64,000 nt of DNA from Firm-04 sp045628085 (GTDB lineage Bacteria > Bacillota > Clostridia > Oscillospirales > Ruminococcaceae), in NCBI GenBank assembly GCA_045628085.1, contig JAZQOZ010000156.1, forward strand, positions 1-64,000, written 5' to 3'. A model generated the notes under the pieces. That model saw only the letters and a program-made list of their open reading frames with translations, searched no databases and had not been told where the DNA came from. Numbering within the stretch: position 1 is the first letter of the stretch; each line of letters starts with the position of its first letter. Made by a program: the position numbers and the translations under genes. Below, in pieces: positions 42,785 through 51,641 of this stretch.

Positions 42785-43608
42785 AATTGAATCTTCCTGA
42801 TCTCGTGCTTTTCAAACCATGTCAGCTCCGTAAAGCCGACAGCACGCGCCATATCTTCGAGCAGATCAAGCCCGAAGCCGAGAAATTTTGTATCATGTGC
42901 ATCCGTGCTGATCGTGAGATTTCTGCCGCCGAGATCATAATACCGCCGGATGATCGCAAGGTCGGGATCAATATAGGGCTGTGGCTTGCGCAGTCCGGAG
43001 CCGTTCAGCTCGATCGCTTTATTCTTGCGGATAACGGTCATAAGGATCTCGTCGATCAGTTCTCTGTGCGGTGTCAGGTCATAGGCTCTGCGGTCGGGCA
43101 GATAGCGCAGACCGTAGGTCAGATGTCCGAGAATGTCCCAGCAGTCTGTCTGTGCGAGCCGCAGGACTTCCTCAAAATATGCTGTGACAAGCTGCGGAAT
43201 ATCCTCTTTTTCATAATCCAGATAATAGAAATCCGGTCTGTCCGGCAGCTCATGGATCGAGCCGATCACCAGATCAACGCACGGTGTATTATAAATAAGC
43301 GTGGATTTTTCGATATCCTGCGGGATCTGACCGATCTCTGCGCCGCAGAGCAGCCGCAGGGGCGCACAGGATTTCTGTGCATCAGCAATTTCGGCGGATG
43401 AACGTGCAAAGACGCCGCCGCCGTCATAGAAAAAGCCCTCTGTTTCTTCTGCATGGTAGTACGCGGCCGGATAATAGCGGTTGATCTCGACATGGTCGGT
43501 GACCGCCATAAAGCGCAGACCGAGCTGATTCGCCGCTGAAACACGTTCCGCAACGGTATGCTGTGCATCCGGAGAATTGTGCGTATGTGTATGCAGATTC
43601 ATGATCAT
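42781..43608 (-). CDS. PHP-domain phosphatase, HisK-type histidinol-phosphatase family
   Basis: A 275-residue PHP hydrolase: NLHTHTHNSPDA at the N-terminus, VTDHVEIN, GAEIG, GSIHEL, ILGHLTYG and STDAHDTKFLG provide the metal ligands expected of histidinol-phosphatase (HisK-like). No other histidine-biosynthesis gene is nearby, so the true substrate may be another phosphate ester. AAAAGGAG precedes the ATG. It leads the operon that runs to mfd. Confidence 0.88.
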   Translation of the reverse strand: MIMNLHTHTHNSPDAQHTVAERVSAANQLGLRFMAVTDHVEINRYYPAAYYHAEETEGFFYDGGGVFARSSAEIADAQKSCAPLRLLCGAEIGQIPQDIEKSTLIYNTPCVDLVIGSIHELPDRPDFYYLDYEKEDIPQLVTAYFEEVLRLAQTDCWDILGHLTYGLRYLPDRRAYDLTPHRELIDEILMTVIRKNKAIELNGSGLRKPQPYIDPDLAIIRRYYDLGGRNLTISTDAHDTKFLGFGLDLLEDMARAVGFTELTWFEKHEIRKIQL

Positions 43609-43665
43609 GAAAAGCGTTCTCCTTTTGAAATTCGTGCTGTATCCGTAAAGTCAGATACAAAAATA

Positions 43666-43694
43666 ATTATATCATATCATGTGGATTTTTGCAA
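43666..43694 (-). promoter_or_regulatory. Sigma-A promoter of the PHP-pth-mfd operon
   Basis: On the minus strand, TTGCAA (43694-43689), a 17-base spacer and TATAAT (43671-43666) lie 58 bases before the PHP gene. Confidence 0.75.
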
Positions 43695-43762
43695 GGGTTG
43701 CACTGCACAGAAAACATCCCCGCATCAGACAGATTTTTTGCTGTGCTGAACAGTTATGAATC

Positions 43763-43791
43763 TTGACAAAATGAAATGCAAATGATATACT
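43763..43791 (+). promoter_or_regulatory. Sigma-A promoter of the PH-domain paralogue pair
   Basis: TTGACA (43763-43768), a 17-base spacer and TATACT (43786-43791) lie 39 bases before the chosen start of the first gene. Confidence 0.85.
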
Positions 43792-43830
43792 ATAAACTGA
43801 TATATTATGTTTTATGAAAGGAAAATGGGA

Positions 43831-44868
43831 ATGAGAATAGATGAGATCTTAACCGAAGATGAACCGATCTTATGGGAACACAAAGGTCAGTCCGCACAAT
43901 TACCGAAGTCACAGCTGCTTTCGGACAGCACGCATGGGATAATCAAAGCCTCTTTCCTGACAGCTGCGGTTCTGCTCGTAACGCTCCTCATAACGGCAAG
44001 CTTTGCGATAGCGTTTCTCTTATCTGCTGCGATCCTGATCCCGTCGGCTTTGATCAGCAGGCATTTTTCCAAGATGGATCTGAATAAGCATCTGGTACGG
44101 TACTGTATGACAAAAAATGGCATCTATGTTCAGACTGATAGATCATTTGATATTGAAACGGATTATATCAGTTTTGCTAAGATCGAAAAGGTATATCGTG
44201 AAGAGACAGGAAATTCGATCGTGATCCAGTATGTCAATCATCTAGTTGACGGCAAGATGAACGACAGTGTTATTCTCGAAAATGTTCCGGATCCTGATGC
44301 TGTGGTACAGAATATCAAAGCACAGCTGGATCTATGGCGGCAAGAGGATGAAATGCTTGAGCAAACGAAGCAGGAATTGAGCGACGCGGAAAAGTTCCGT
44401 GCGCCGACCCCGATGCAGGTCATACAGATCAGCCATCCGCTGAAAAAACGTGCGGACTCGCTGCGTGAAGCCGGTCTGAAGCAGGGAGAGCAGATGCAGA
44501 AGCTGCTCCCGAAAAAGAGCCGCAGAGCGCAATGGACACCGAAAGCAACACTCACGCAGACCGGCGATGCGGATGCGGCATTTTTCGGCGGCATTCAGGG
44601 CGTTATACCGGTCCCCGGGAAAAATGCGTCTTTTCTGACGCCGGATGATACTAAGGAAGAAGTGCTTGCTTCGCTGTCGGATGAGACGGTATCGGATCTG
44701 CAGGCGGAGCTGTTCGGCACGAATGCGGAGCAGCAGGGTGCTTTTTCGGATCTGACCGTCAATCCGCTGCCTGTTCTGCCGGAAGCAGATCCGGCGCTGC
44801 TTGCATGGGATGAAATAAATGCGCAGACAAAGGAGAAAAACGATCAGAACGGACAGCTTATGCAATGA
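43831..44868 (+). CDS. Membrane-anchored PH-like protein, paralogue A
   Basis: A 345-residue protein with an N-terminal LTEDEPILWEHKGQ segment, a helical hairpin of two hydrophobic stretches (about 42-76), then a strand-rich domain (YCMTKNGIYVQTD, ISFAKIEKVYRE) resembling bacterial PH-like domains such as YdbT/YcxB types. A long helical, Gln/Glu/Lys-rich region follows. The last 60 residues (LASLSDETVSDLQAELFG and after) are nearly identical to the next protein. The ATG at 43831 was preferred because AAAGGAAAATGGG precedes it. Its function is unknown. Confidence 0.75.
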   Translation: MRIDEILTEDEPILWEHKGQSAQLPKSQLLSDSTHGIIKASFLTAAVLLVTLLITASFAIAFLLSAAILIPSALISRHFSKMDLNKHLVRYCMTKNGIYVQTDRSFDIETDYISFAKIEKVYREETGNSIVIQYVNHLVDGKMNDSVILENVPDPDAVVQNIKAQLDLWRQEDEMLEQTKQELSDAEKFRAPTPMQVIQISHPLKKRADSLREAGLKQGEQMQKLLPKKSRRAQWTPKATLTQTGDADAAFFGGIQGVIPVPGKNASFLTPDDTKEEVLASLSDETVSDLQAELFGTNAEQQGAFSDLTVNPLPVLPEADPALLAWDEINAQTKEKNDQNGQLMQ

Positions 44869-44887
44869 TATTTGACAGGAGTACATG

Positions 44888-45619
44888 ATGATAATTGAAC
44901 AAATGCTGGAATGCGGTGAGGAGATCTTGTGGGAACATTCGCAAGATGAAATGATCGAAATGCCGAGAAAAAAGATCGTAATATGGTGGCTTATTTTCTT
45001 TGTTGTCGAAATGCTGGCAACTGCGTTTTTCGGTTTTGCAGGCTTTTGTGTGAATTTCATGATGTTTGGTCTGATCGCATATCTGCTTGCATCCCGTCAA
45101 AGCAGGATCACAAAGCGAGTGCGCTATGCCTTGACGAATAAAGGTTTTTACATCCAGGATGATATGAAGAACAGAACGCTTTTTTTCGACTATCAGAACG
45201 GGATCAGGAATTGTATGGCTTCGGACAATCAACCCATGATCGCGATTTCCTATGTTTATCGTGATTCGGCGGATGAAATGCGCGAAAATTTATGCGTGCT
45301 TCATGATGTGGATCATACAGAAGAGGTTCTCAGGCTGGTACGGGAACAGAAAAAAACAATTAAGAAACAGGAAGCTAAGAAATATGAAATGCAGGCGCAG
45401 CTCCAATATGAAATGCAGGCGCAGCTCCAACAGGAAGCGAAGGAATCCCTGCTTGCTTCACTGTCGAATGAGACGGTATCGGATCTGCAGGCGGAGCTGT
45501 TCGGCATGAATGCGGAGCAGCAGGGTGCTTTTCCTGATCCGACAGTCAATCCGCTGCCGGCTCTGCCGGAACAGGACAATGACGGTCTGGACGGACAGTT
45601 CATGCAGGGCGGCTTCTGA
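44888..45619 (+). CDS. Membrane-anchored PH-like protein, paralogue B
   Basis: A 243-residue paralogue of the preceding protein: EEILWEHSQDEMIE, two hydrophobic helices (about 33-70), a PH-like strand-rich part (YALTNKGFYIQDD), then a helical region and the shared C-terminal tail. Two 24-base tandem repeats (45381-45428) encode YEMQAQLQ twice within the helix. An ATG one codon earlier sits too close to GGAG. The two genes are 19 bases apart and form one transcript from the 43763 promoter. Confidence 0.75.
   Translation: MIIEQMLECGEEILWEHSQDEMIEMPRKKIVIWWLIFFVVEMLATAFFGFAGFCVNFMMFGLIAYLLASRQSRITKRVRYALTNKGFYIQDDMKNRTLFFDYQNGIRNCMASDNQPMIAISYVYRDSADEMRENLCVLHDVDHTEEVLRLVREQKKTIKKQEAKKYEMQAQLQYEMQAQLQQEAKESLLASLSNETVSDLQAELFGMNAEQQGAFPDPTVNPLPALPEQDNDGLDGQFMQGGF
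45381..45428 (+). repeat. Perfect 24-base tandem duplication
   Basis: Two identical 24-base units (45381-45404 and 45405-45428) lie in frame in paralogue B and duplicate eight residues of its helical linker. Perfect identity implies a recent event or slippage. Confidence 0.9.
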
Positions 45620-45623
45620 ATTC

Positions 45624-45652
45624 TTGACAAATCAATGCGGCTGTGCTATAAT
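45624..45652 (+). promoter_or_regulatory. Consensus sigma-A promoter of the cobalamin uptake operon
   Basis: TTGACA (45624-45629), a 17-base spacer and TATAAT (45647-45652) match consensus exactly. Transcription would begin near 45660, just before the riboswitch, and would be strong unless stopped by the leader terminator. Confidence 0.92.
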
Positions 45653-45664
45653 ACAGTTACAATT

Positions 45665-45790
45665 CAATATGAGGTATACAGTTCTGAGAGAAGTGCGGTG
45701 CAAATCCGTCGCAACAGCCATTACCGTGAAAGTCGGATCGCTCACTGTATACAGTCAGCGGTCAGAGCAGCGGATATCCGCGCTCACATT
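45665..45790 (+). ncRNA. Cobalamin riboswitch
   Basis: The leader contains the conserved B12-element core: GAAGTGCGGTGCAAATCCG (45690-45708), then GCAACAGCCATTACCGTGA (45711-45729) and AGTCGGA. The core is enclosed by a perfect helix pairing GTATACAGT (45674-45682) with ACTGTATAC (45744-45752). This is the standard architecture of adenosylcobalamin/hydroxocobalamin aptamers upstream of B12 transport genes. Exact 5' and 3' boundaries are approximate. With the intrinsic terminator at 45855 it forms a transcription-attenuation switch, off when cobalamin is plentiful. Confidence 0.88.
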
Positions 45791-45854
45791 TTCGGGTATA
45801 TGGAAAATGCACCGTCAGAAAATCCTCTGGATGTATTTCAGGGGATCTATGGTG

Positions 45855-45898
45855 ATGCGCTCATTCTGCTCACAAAGGCAGAAAGATGCGCATTTTTT
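45855..45898 (+). terminator. Riboswitch expression-platform terminator
   Basis: ATGCGC (45855-45860) pairs with GCGCAT (45888-45893) around an inner TTCTGC/GCAGAA stem (45864-45869, 45878-45883), directly followed by T6. It lies between the aptamer and the first ORF, where a B12-responsive terminator is expected. Confidence 0.82.
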
Positions 45899-45962
45899 AT
45901 TGATATACGGAGAAAATATGCCGCTGTGAAAATCTGCAAATGCGAAAAGGAGAAGAATCATC

Positions 45963-46838
45963 ATGAAAAGAAGAATTGCAGGATTTGTATGTGCGGCAGC
46001 CGTATCGGTACAGCTTGGATTAACGGCAGTCACCGCGTCAGCCGCCGATACGATCACGGTCGATGTGACGATCAGCAATGCAGGGACGCTGACTGTTCCG
46101 GCACAGTCTGTCACGGTGGCAGACCGCAACGGGGACGGAAAATTTGATCTCGATGAAGCACTCTATGCCGCACATGAGGCGTATTATGAGGGCGGCGCAG
46201 CGGCAGGCTATCGTTCTGCGGAATCCGATTACGGTCTGAGCATGGAAAAACTCTGGGGCGCAGACAGCGGCGCATTCGGCTATTATCTCAACGATCAGTT
46301 TGCAATGAGTCTGCTGGATGAAGTGAAAGCAGGTGACCGCGTTGCAGCATTTGTGTATTCCGATGCTGTATCATGGAGCGACAGCTATTGCTATTTCGAT
46401 CAGACAAATATGCAGGATGCAAAGCAGGGCGATGAAGTATCGCTCAAACTGAGTAAATTCACATTCGGCGCGGACGGTTCTGCATCGGCTGTTCCGGCAT
46501 CCGGCGCATATATCACGATCGACGGCAAAAAGACTGCGTATCAGACCGATGAGAACGGTGCGGTCAGGGTTCGGCTCGATCAGGCAGGGGAGCAGATCAT
46601 CAGCGCCGTATCCGATCAGGATGTTCTTGTGCCGACCGCCTTGCGCGTCACAGTTGCCGCTGCGGATACAACTGCGGCAAATACAGCTGCCGCTTCATCG
46701 AAAACAACAACGTCTGCGGCAAAGAACAATCAGGCAAAAGCATCCAAAACAGGCGATACGACAGCAATTCCGGCACTTGCCCTGACTGCACTGCTTGCAG
46801 GCGGTGCTGCGATCGCTTTCCGCCGCCGTCATGAGTAA
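45963..46838 (+). CDS. Anchored surface protein of the cobalamin operon, transcobalamin-beta-like domain
   Basis: A 291-residue exported protein. It has a signal peptide to about residue 28, then a domain with an EF-hand-like loop (DRNGDGKFDLDEAL) and a segment GAFGYYLNDQ - EVKAGDRVAAFVY - DSYCYFD. That order (Tyr-x-Asn, then Gly-Asp, then Tyr) recalls the DUF4430/transcobalamin C-terminal fold, as a divergent match. A carboxypeptidase-like beta-sandwich linker (AYITIDGKKTAY), an Ala/Thr-rich stretch and a C-terminal SKTGD-helix-RRRHE anchor follow. AAAAGGAGAAG precedes the ATG. It is the first gene after the B12 riboswitch, so surface capture of corrinoids is inferred. Confidence 0.78.
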   Translation: MKRRIAGFVCAAAVSVQLGLTAVTASAADTITVDVTISNAGTLTVPAQSVTVADRNGDGKFDLDEALYAAHEAYYEGGAAAGYRSAESDYGLSMEKLWGADSGAFGYYLNDQFAMSLLDEVKAGDRVAAFVYSDAVSWSDSYCYFDQTNMQDAKQGDEVSLKLSKFTFGADGSASAVPASGAYITIDGKKTAYQTDENGAVRVRLDQAGEQIISAVSDQDVLVPTALRVTVAAADTTAANTAAASSKTTTSAAKNNQAKASKTGDTTAIPALALTALLAGGAAIAFRRRHE

Positions 46839-48435
46839 ACGAATCTTTGCAGCGGGATTTTCTGTATTTCTGATGCTTCTGTGCGGTATCCGGCTGTTTT
46901 TGCCGCTGTCTGCGGCGGCGTATGATGACCGCATTCCGGAATATGCAGAGGAACTGCTGCTGACAGTCAGCGGCGGCGATGTGCAGGCGTGGCTCGATAC
47001 GGAACTGCCTGAAAAAACCGGAAACAGTCTGCCGGACTGGTATGCTATGATGCTTTCAGCACGCGGCGAATACGATCTCTCAGCGTATTGTGCCGCACTG
47101 CATACATATCTGGATACGGAAAATGTGACGAATGCAGTCACGGCTGAACGTATGGCGCTGACACTTGCTGTCTGTGAACCGGAACCGCCTGCGGTCTGTA
47201 CCGGACTGCTCGAACAGAATGCAGGACAAATGGGCATCATGAGCTGGATATTTGCACTGCATCTTGTGAACAGCGGCGTTTCGTCGGAACAGTTTTCGGC
47301 GGAGAAAATTGTGAATGAACTGCTTGCACAGCAGACACCGGACGGCGGATGGTCGCTGAAAGGGGATGCCGCCGATGTCGATGTGACAACAATGGTTCTT
47401 CAGGCGCTTGCACCGTATCAGGATACGGCAGAGGTATCTGATGCGGTTTCGGACGGCCTTGCGTTTCTTTCGGCGGTACAATGTCCAAGCGGTGCATATC
47501 AGAGCCTCGGGACGGAGAATCCCGAAAGTACGGCACAGGTCTGGACGGCACTTTCCGTTCTCGGGATAGATGCGCTTTCGGATGAAAGGTTTATTGCAGA
47601 CGGCAATACACTGCTGGACGGTATCATGCAGTTCCGGACGGCAGACGGCAGTTTTTCGCATACGCTCGGCGGTGATGCCAGTGATATGGCGGCTATGCAG
47701 GTCTATGAGGCGCTTACGGCGGCGGAATTACAGCAGTCCGGACGAAATATTCTGATGTGTCACGGGAAAGCATCACCGCAGAAAAATGACACGGTGCAGA
47801 CTGCTGTATCATCAGATGCTGTCATACAGACAACCGTGCCGTCTGCCGATACGCAGGAAAATGCAGAAAAATACCCCTATCGCATTCCGCTGACGATCGC
47901 GGCGGCTGCGGTATCCGTTATTCTTGCGGTGATCTGTTTCGTGCGGAAGCGCCGCAGTCCGAAAACCTATCTGACAATTCTATGCGGCTGTGCAGTTGTG
48001 ACTACATTGATCTGGCTGATCAAAATTGAATCGCCTGCGCAGTTTTATGAGCAGGAAGCGCATTCCGGCGGCGGTACGGTGACAATGGAGATCCGCTGTG
48101 ATGCGGTCTGCGGACTGTCCGGCAGTGAACGGTATCCGTCTGACGGAATCATGATGCCGCTGACTGAATTTTCCATATCAGAGGATGAAACTGCGCTGGA
48201 ACTGCTGTATGATGCGGTGAAAGCATATCAGCTGCAAATCGAGGTGGACGGCGTATCCGGCGATACGGTCAGTACGGCGTATGTGCGCGGCATAGCATCG
48301 CTCTATGAATTTGATTTCGGCGATCTGTCCGGCTGGACATATACGGTCAACGGTGAACGTCCGTCCGTCGGATGCGGCGCGTGTCCGGTGCATGACGGTG
48401 ACTGCATCGTGTGGTATTATTCACTTGAATTGTAA
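46831..48435 (+). CDS. Membrane-bound transcobalamin-like protein (alpha-barrel repeats plus DUF4430)
   Basis: A 534-residue exported protein. After a signal peptide (about 1-32) come alpha/alpha-barrel repeats with prenyltransferase/transcobalamin-type motifs (TPDGGWSLKG near 168, then CPSGAYQSLG and TADGSFSHTLGG). Two membrane helices follow (about 353-371 and 379-398), then a DUF4430/transcobalamin-C domain (LELLYDAVKAYQ, GDLSGWTYTVNGE, VHDGDCIVWYYS). Animal intrinsic factor and transcobalamin use the same alpha-then-beta order to clamp cobalamin. The start overlaps the previous gene by eight bases. Predicted role: binding B12 outside the membrane and passing it to the ECF importer. Confidence 0.82.
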   Translation: MSKRIFAAGFSVFLMLLCGIRLFLPLSAAAYDDRIPEYAEELLLTVSGGDVQAWLDTELPEKTGNSLPDWYAMMLSARGEYDLSAYCAALHTYLDTENVTNAVTAERMALTLAVCEPEPPAVCTGLLEQNAGQMGIMSWIFALHLVNSGVSSEQFSAEKIVNELLAQQTPDGGWSLKGDAADVDVTTMVLQALAPYQDTAEVSDAVSDGLAFLSAVQCPSGAYQSLGTENPESTAQVWTALSVLGIDALSDERFIADGNTLLDGIMQFRTADGSFSHTLGGDASDMAAMQVYEALTAAELQQSGRNILMCHGKASPQKNDTVQTAVSSDAVIQTTVPSADTQENAEKYPYRIPLTIAAAAVSVILAVICFVRKRRSPKTYLTILCGCAVVTTLIWLIKIESPAQFYEQEAHSGGGTVTMEIRCDAVCGLSGSERYPSDGIMMPLTEFSISEDETALELLYDAVKAYQLQIEVDGVSGDTVSTAYVRGIASLYEFDFGDLSGWTYTVNGERPSVGCGACPVHDGDCIVWYYSLEL

Positions 48436-48460
48436 AACGAAATAAAAGGGGGCGCGGCAG

Positions 48461-49339
48461 ATGCGAGATTTTGAGAATATGAATCCGGCGGCAGTGACGG
48501 TGCATCTGCTGCTGACCGCCTGCATTGCGATGTTCTGCACAGAGCCGTTTCTGCTCCTGACATCGCTGATTTGCTCCATTCTGTTTTTTATCATGCGAAA
48601 CGGCAGCAGACACGCCGGATTTCATATACCCGCGCTCGGCGTTCCGGCGCTGTTTGCAATTTTGAATCCGATCTGGAATCAGCACGGAACGACCGTGCTG
48701 TTTTTCATCAATCAGCGTGCATATACGGCTGAAGCACTTTTTTACGGCGCTGTGACGGGCATCCGGCTTGCGGCGGTGCTGTATTGGTTTCGGAGCTTTT
48801 CCGATCTGATGACAAGCGAAAAGCTGTTTTATTTATTCCGGTATCTTTCTCCGAAGCTCGCGCTGATCTTTTCAATGGCGATACGAAATCTGACTTTGTT
48901 CCGGCAGCAGATGCAGAAGATCCGGCAGTCGCAGCGTGCGGTCGGCTTGTACCGTGACGGAAACCTGTTCGATAAAATACGCGGAGAACTGCGTATTTTC
49001 TCAATTCTGCTGACATGGGCGCTCGAAAACGGCATCATTACCGCAAACAGTATGGCAGCACGCGGCTACGGCATCGGAAAACGCAGCAGCTTCACATATT
49101 TCCGGTGGCATAAGGGCGATATCATCCTGCTGACGGTTTCAGTGTTATTTGCGGCGGCAGTCATCGCCGGTATGGCGGCAGGTGTCACGAAATGGCAGTA
49201 TTATCCGGTCTGTGAACCGGCGAAAATGTCACCTGCGTATGGCATTGTGCTTGCGGCAAACGGGATTCTGGCGGCTCTGCCGCTGATACATGAGGGAAAG
49301 GAGATGCGGACATGGAAGCACTTGCGGTCAGAGATCTGA
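48461..49339 (+). CDS. ecfT: ECF transporter transmembrane component EcfT
   Basis: A 292-residue integral membrane protein with several hydrophobic helices and the EcfT coupling-helix signature around NSMAARGYGIGKRSSF (Ala-Arg-Gly motif), which contacts the ATPases. It couples ATP hydrolysis to toppling of the S component. AAAAGGGGGCG precedes the ATG. Its 3' end overlaps the ATPase gene by 28 bases. Being encoded with its own S component marks this as a dedicated (group I) ECF system. Confidence 0.9.
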   Translation: MRDFENMNPAAVTVHLLLTACIAMFCTEPFLLLTSLICSILFFIMRNGSRHAGFHIPALGVPALFAILNPIWNQHGTTVLFFINQRAYTAEALFYGAVTGIRLAAVLYWFRSFSDLMTSEKLFYLFRYLSPKLALIFSMAIRNLTLFRQQMQKIRQSQRAVGLYRDGNLFDKIRGELRIFSILLTWALENGIITANSMAARGYGIGKRSSFTYFRWHKGDIILLTVSVLFAAAVIAGMAAGVTKWQYYPVCEPAKMSPAYGIVLAANGILAALPLIHEGKEMRTWKHLRSEI

Positions 49340-50955
49340 CGGTGACATTTCCGGAATGTGGATCGCCGGTGCTGTCGGATGTATCCTTTCACCTGACACA
49401 GGGGGATTTTGCTGTTCTCTGCGGTGCGACCGGATGCGGCAAGACAACACTTCTGCGGATGTTGAAACGGGAACTGACACCGCTTTGCACACAGCACGGC
49501 AGTATCACATTCTTCGGAACGCCTGTCACCGATCTGGATGCGCGGACAGCCGCCGCAGAGATCGGCTTTGTGATGCAGCATCCGGAGCAGCAGATCGTGA
49601 CGGATAAAGTCTGGCATGAGCTTGCATTCGGTTTGGAAAATATGCAGACACCGCCGGATATCATGCGGCGGCGTATTGCAGAGATCGCATCTTATTTCGG
49701 CATTGAGCCGCTGCTTGACCGCGATCCGGCAACGCTGTCCGGCGGACAAAAGCAGCTTTTGAATCTGGCAAGCGTCATGATCATGCAGCCGCGTCTGCTT
49801 TTGCTTGATGAACCGACTGCACAGCTTGATCCGATCGCGGCGGCGGATTTTCTGACAACACTGTATCGCCTGAATCAGGATTTTTCGGTGACGATATTGC
49901 TTGCGGAGCATCGGCTTGAGGAGGTCATACCGCTTTGTACGCAGATGCTCCTGATGGAGCAGGGAACGGTTTCCATGCAGGGAAAACCGCGTGAACTGCT
50001 GAAAAATCTGCCTGCGGATGCCGCAGTGCTTGCCGGAATGTCTGCCGCTGTCCGGCTGTATCATGCGCTGAAACCGGAATGTGAATGTCCGCTGTCGGTC
50101 TGTGAGGCACGGACATGGATGATGCCGCTGCTGCCGCATGAACCGGAACAATATGCGGAGCAGAACGATGCACCACGACCGCAGAGCGCCGATGCCGTGG
50201 ATGTATCGGGCGCATATTTCCGGTATGAACGGCGCGGCAGAGATATTTTGCAGGAACTCAGTTTTTCGGTGAAGGAAGGGGAACTGTACTGTCTGGTCGG
50301 CGGAAACGGTGCCGGAAAATCCACCGTATTATCCGTATTATCCGGCATTTTACGATGCTATGCCGGAACTGTCCGCATTTTCGGCAAGCCGATACAGGAT
50401 TACCGCAATGGCAGCCTGCATCAGAACTGTGTATCGCTTCTGCCGCAGGATGTGCAGACGGTTTTTCTGTGTAATACGGCGGCAGAGGAGCTTGCGGAGA
50501 CTGACCGGAATTATCAGCAGATACTTGCGGATTTTCCGTTTGATCTGTCGCCGCTGATGCAGCAGCATCCGTATGATCTCAGCGGCGGCGAACAGCAGCT
50601 ATTGGCACTTGCAAAGGTCATGCTGACGAAACCGCGTCTGCTCCTGCTCGATGAGCCGACAAAGGGATTAGATGCGCAGGCAAAAGGCAAACTCGCGGAT
50701 GTGCTGCATGGTTTGCAGGCGCAGGGCGTGACGATCCTGCTTGTGACGCATGATATCGAATTTGCGGCGTGTCATGCCGACCGCTGTGGATTTCTTTCAC
50801 GCGGCGCGTTGATCTCGGCAGATATTCCTGCACGGTTTTTCTCGGAAAATGCCTTCTATACAACGGCGGTCAGCCGGATCACACGCGGATTCTATCATCA
50901 GACCGTAACGGTCGGGGATGCAGTCCGCAGGGCAGAACAGGGGGCAGAACGATGA
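49312..50955 (+). CDS. Fused double ATPase of the ECF transporter
   Basis: A 547-residue protein with two ABC ATPase domains in tandem. Domain 1 has Walker A GATGCGKTTLL, signature LSGGQKQLLNLA and Walker B LLLLDEPTAQLDP. Domain 2, from about 300, has GGNGAGKSTVL, LSGGEQQLLALA and LLLLDEPTKGLDA. It replaces the usual EcfA1/EcfA2 heterodimer. The fused form suits a dedicated transporter whose stoichiometry is fixed. It overlaps EcfT upstream and, by four bases, the S component downstream. Confidence 0.93.
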   Translation: MEALAVRDLTVTFPECGSPVLSDVSFHLTQGDFAVLCGATGCGKTTLLRMLKRELTPLCTQHGSITFFGTPVTDLDARTAAAEIGFVMQHPEQQIVTDKVWHELAFGLENMQTPPDIMRRRIAEIASYFGIEPLLDRDPATLSGGQKQLLNLASVMIMQPRLLLLDEPTAQLDPIAAADFLTTLYRLNQDFSVTILLAEHRLEEVIPLCTQMLLMEQGTVSMQGKPRELLKNLPADAAVLAGMSAAVRLYHALKPECECPLSVCEARTWMMPLLPHEPEQYAEQNDAPRPQSADAVDVSGAYFRYERRGRDILQELSFSVKEGELYCLVGGNGAGKSTVLSVLSGILRCYAGTVRIFGKPIQDYRNGSLHQNCVSLLPQDVQTVFLCNTAAEELAETDRNYQQILADFPFDLSPLMQQHPYDLSGGEQQLLALAKVMLTKPRLLLLDEPTKGLDAQAKGKLADVLHGLQAQGVTILLVTHDIEFAACHADRCGFLSRGALISADIPARFFSENAFYTTAVSRITRGFYHQTVTVGDAVRRAEQGAER

Positions 50956-51641
50956 TGCCGGTGATTCGATCGGAACGGATCCGGCGCATTCTGCGGATCG
51001 TACTGCCGTTTGCTGTGATGCCGGCTGTCGTACTGCTGATGCCGCTTGAAATTCAGGCACAGTATTATGCTCCGGTGAGCTTTTTTATGGTACTGTTGGC
51101 ATTACTGCTCTTTTTAGCGGGTTTTGAACGCCGTGAGATCGGTACGCGCCGGATGATACTTGTATCGGTCATGACGGCACTTTCGGTGATCGGCAGACTG
51201 CTTCCTCTGTTCAAGCCGATCACGGCGCTGACGATTCTCTCTGCGATGTATCTGGGGGCGGAATCCGGCTTTCTGGTCGGTGCGATGTCGGCGGTACTGT
51301 CGAATTTTATGATGGGACAAGGCCCGTGGACACCGTTTCAGATGCTTGCATGGGGGCTGATCGGTCTGTTTGCAGGGATATTTGCAAAGCCGCTTCATCG
51401 TTTTCCGCTGCTGCTGTATGTTTACGGGATCGTGTCCGGTGCGGCATTTTCGCTGATTCTGGATATCTGGACAACGCTCTGGACATACAAGGATTTCACA
51501 TGGGATGCGTATGCGGCAGCTATTTCGGCGGCTCTGCCGATGACCTGTCTTTATGCGGTATCGAATCTGCTGTTTTTGCTGATCCTGCGCAAGCCGATCA
51601 GTGATAAACTTATGCGGATACGGAAAAAATACGGACTATAA
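50952..51641 (+). CDS. ECF transporter S component, predicted cobalamin-specific
   Basis: A 229-residue membrane protein with about seven helices. Its centre has the pattern of S components in the family with CbrT-like cobalamin or precursor binders: RMILVSVMTALSVIGRLL, YLGAESGFLVGAMSAVLSNF and GQGPWTPFQMLAWGLIGLFAG. The S component determines substrate, here inferred to be a corrinoid from the B12 riboswitch and the transcobalamin-like neighbours. The ATG overlaps the ATPase stop (ATGA). Confidence 0.85.
   Translation: MMPVIRSERIRRILRIVLPFAVMPAVVLLMPLEIQAQYYAPVSFFMVLLALLLFLAGFERREIGTRRMILVSVMTALSVIGRLLPLFKPITALTILSAMYLGAESGFLVGAMSAVLSNFMMGQGPWTPFQMLAWGLIGLFAGIFAKPLHRFPLLLYVYGIVSGAAFSLILDIWTTLWTYKDFTWDAYAAAISAALPMTCLYAVSNLLFLLILRKPISDKLMRIRKKYGL

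Noticed and set aside
45635..46147. Open frame of 170 codons running through the cobalamin leader into the first surface-protein gene
   Set aside because: It begins in the promoter and crosses the riboswitch core, the terminator and the start of the real gene in another frame. It has no ribosome site.
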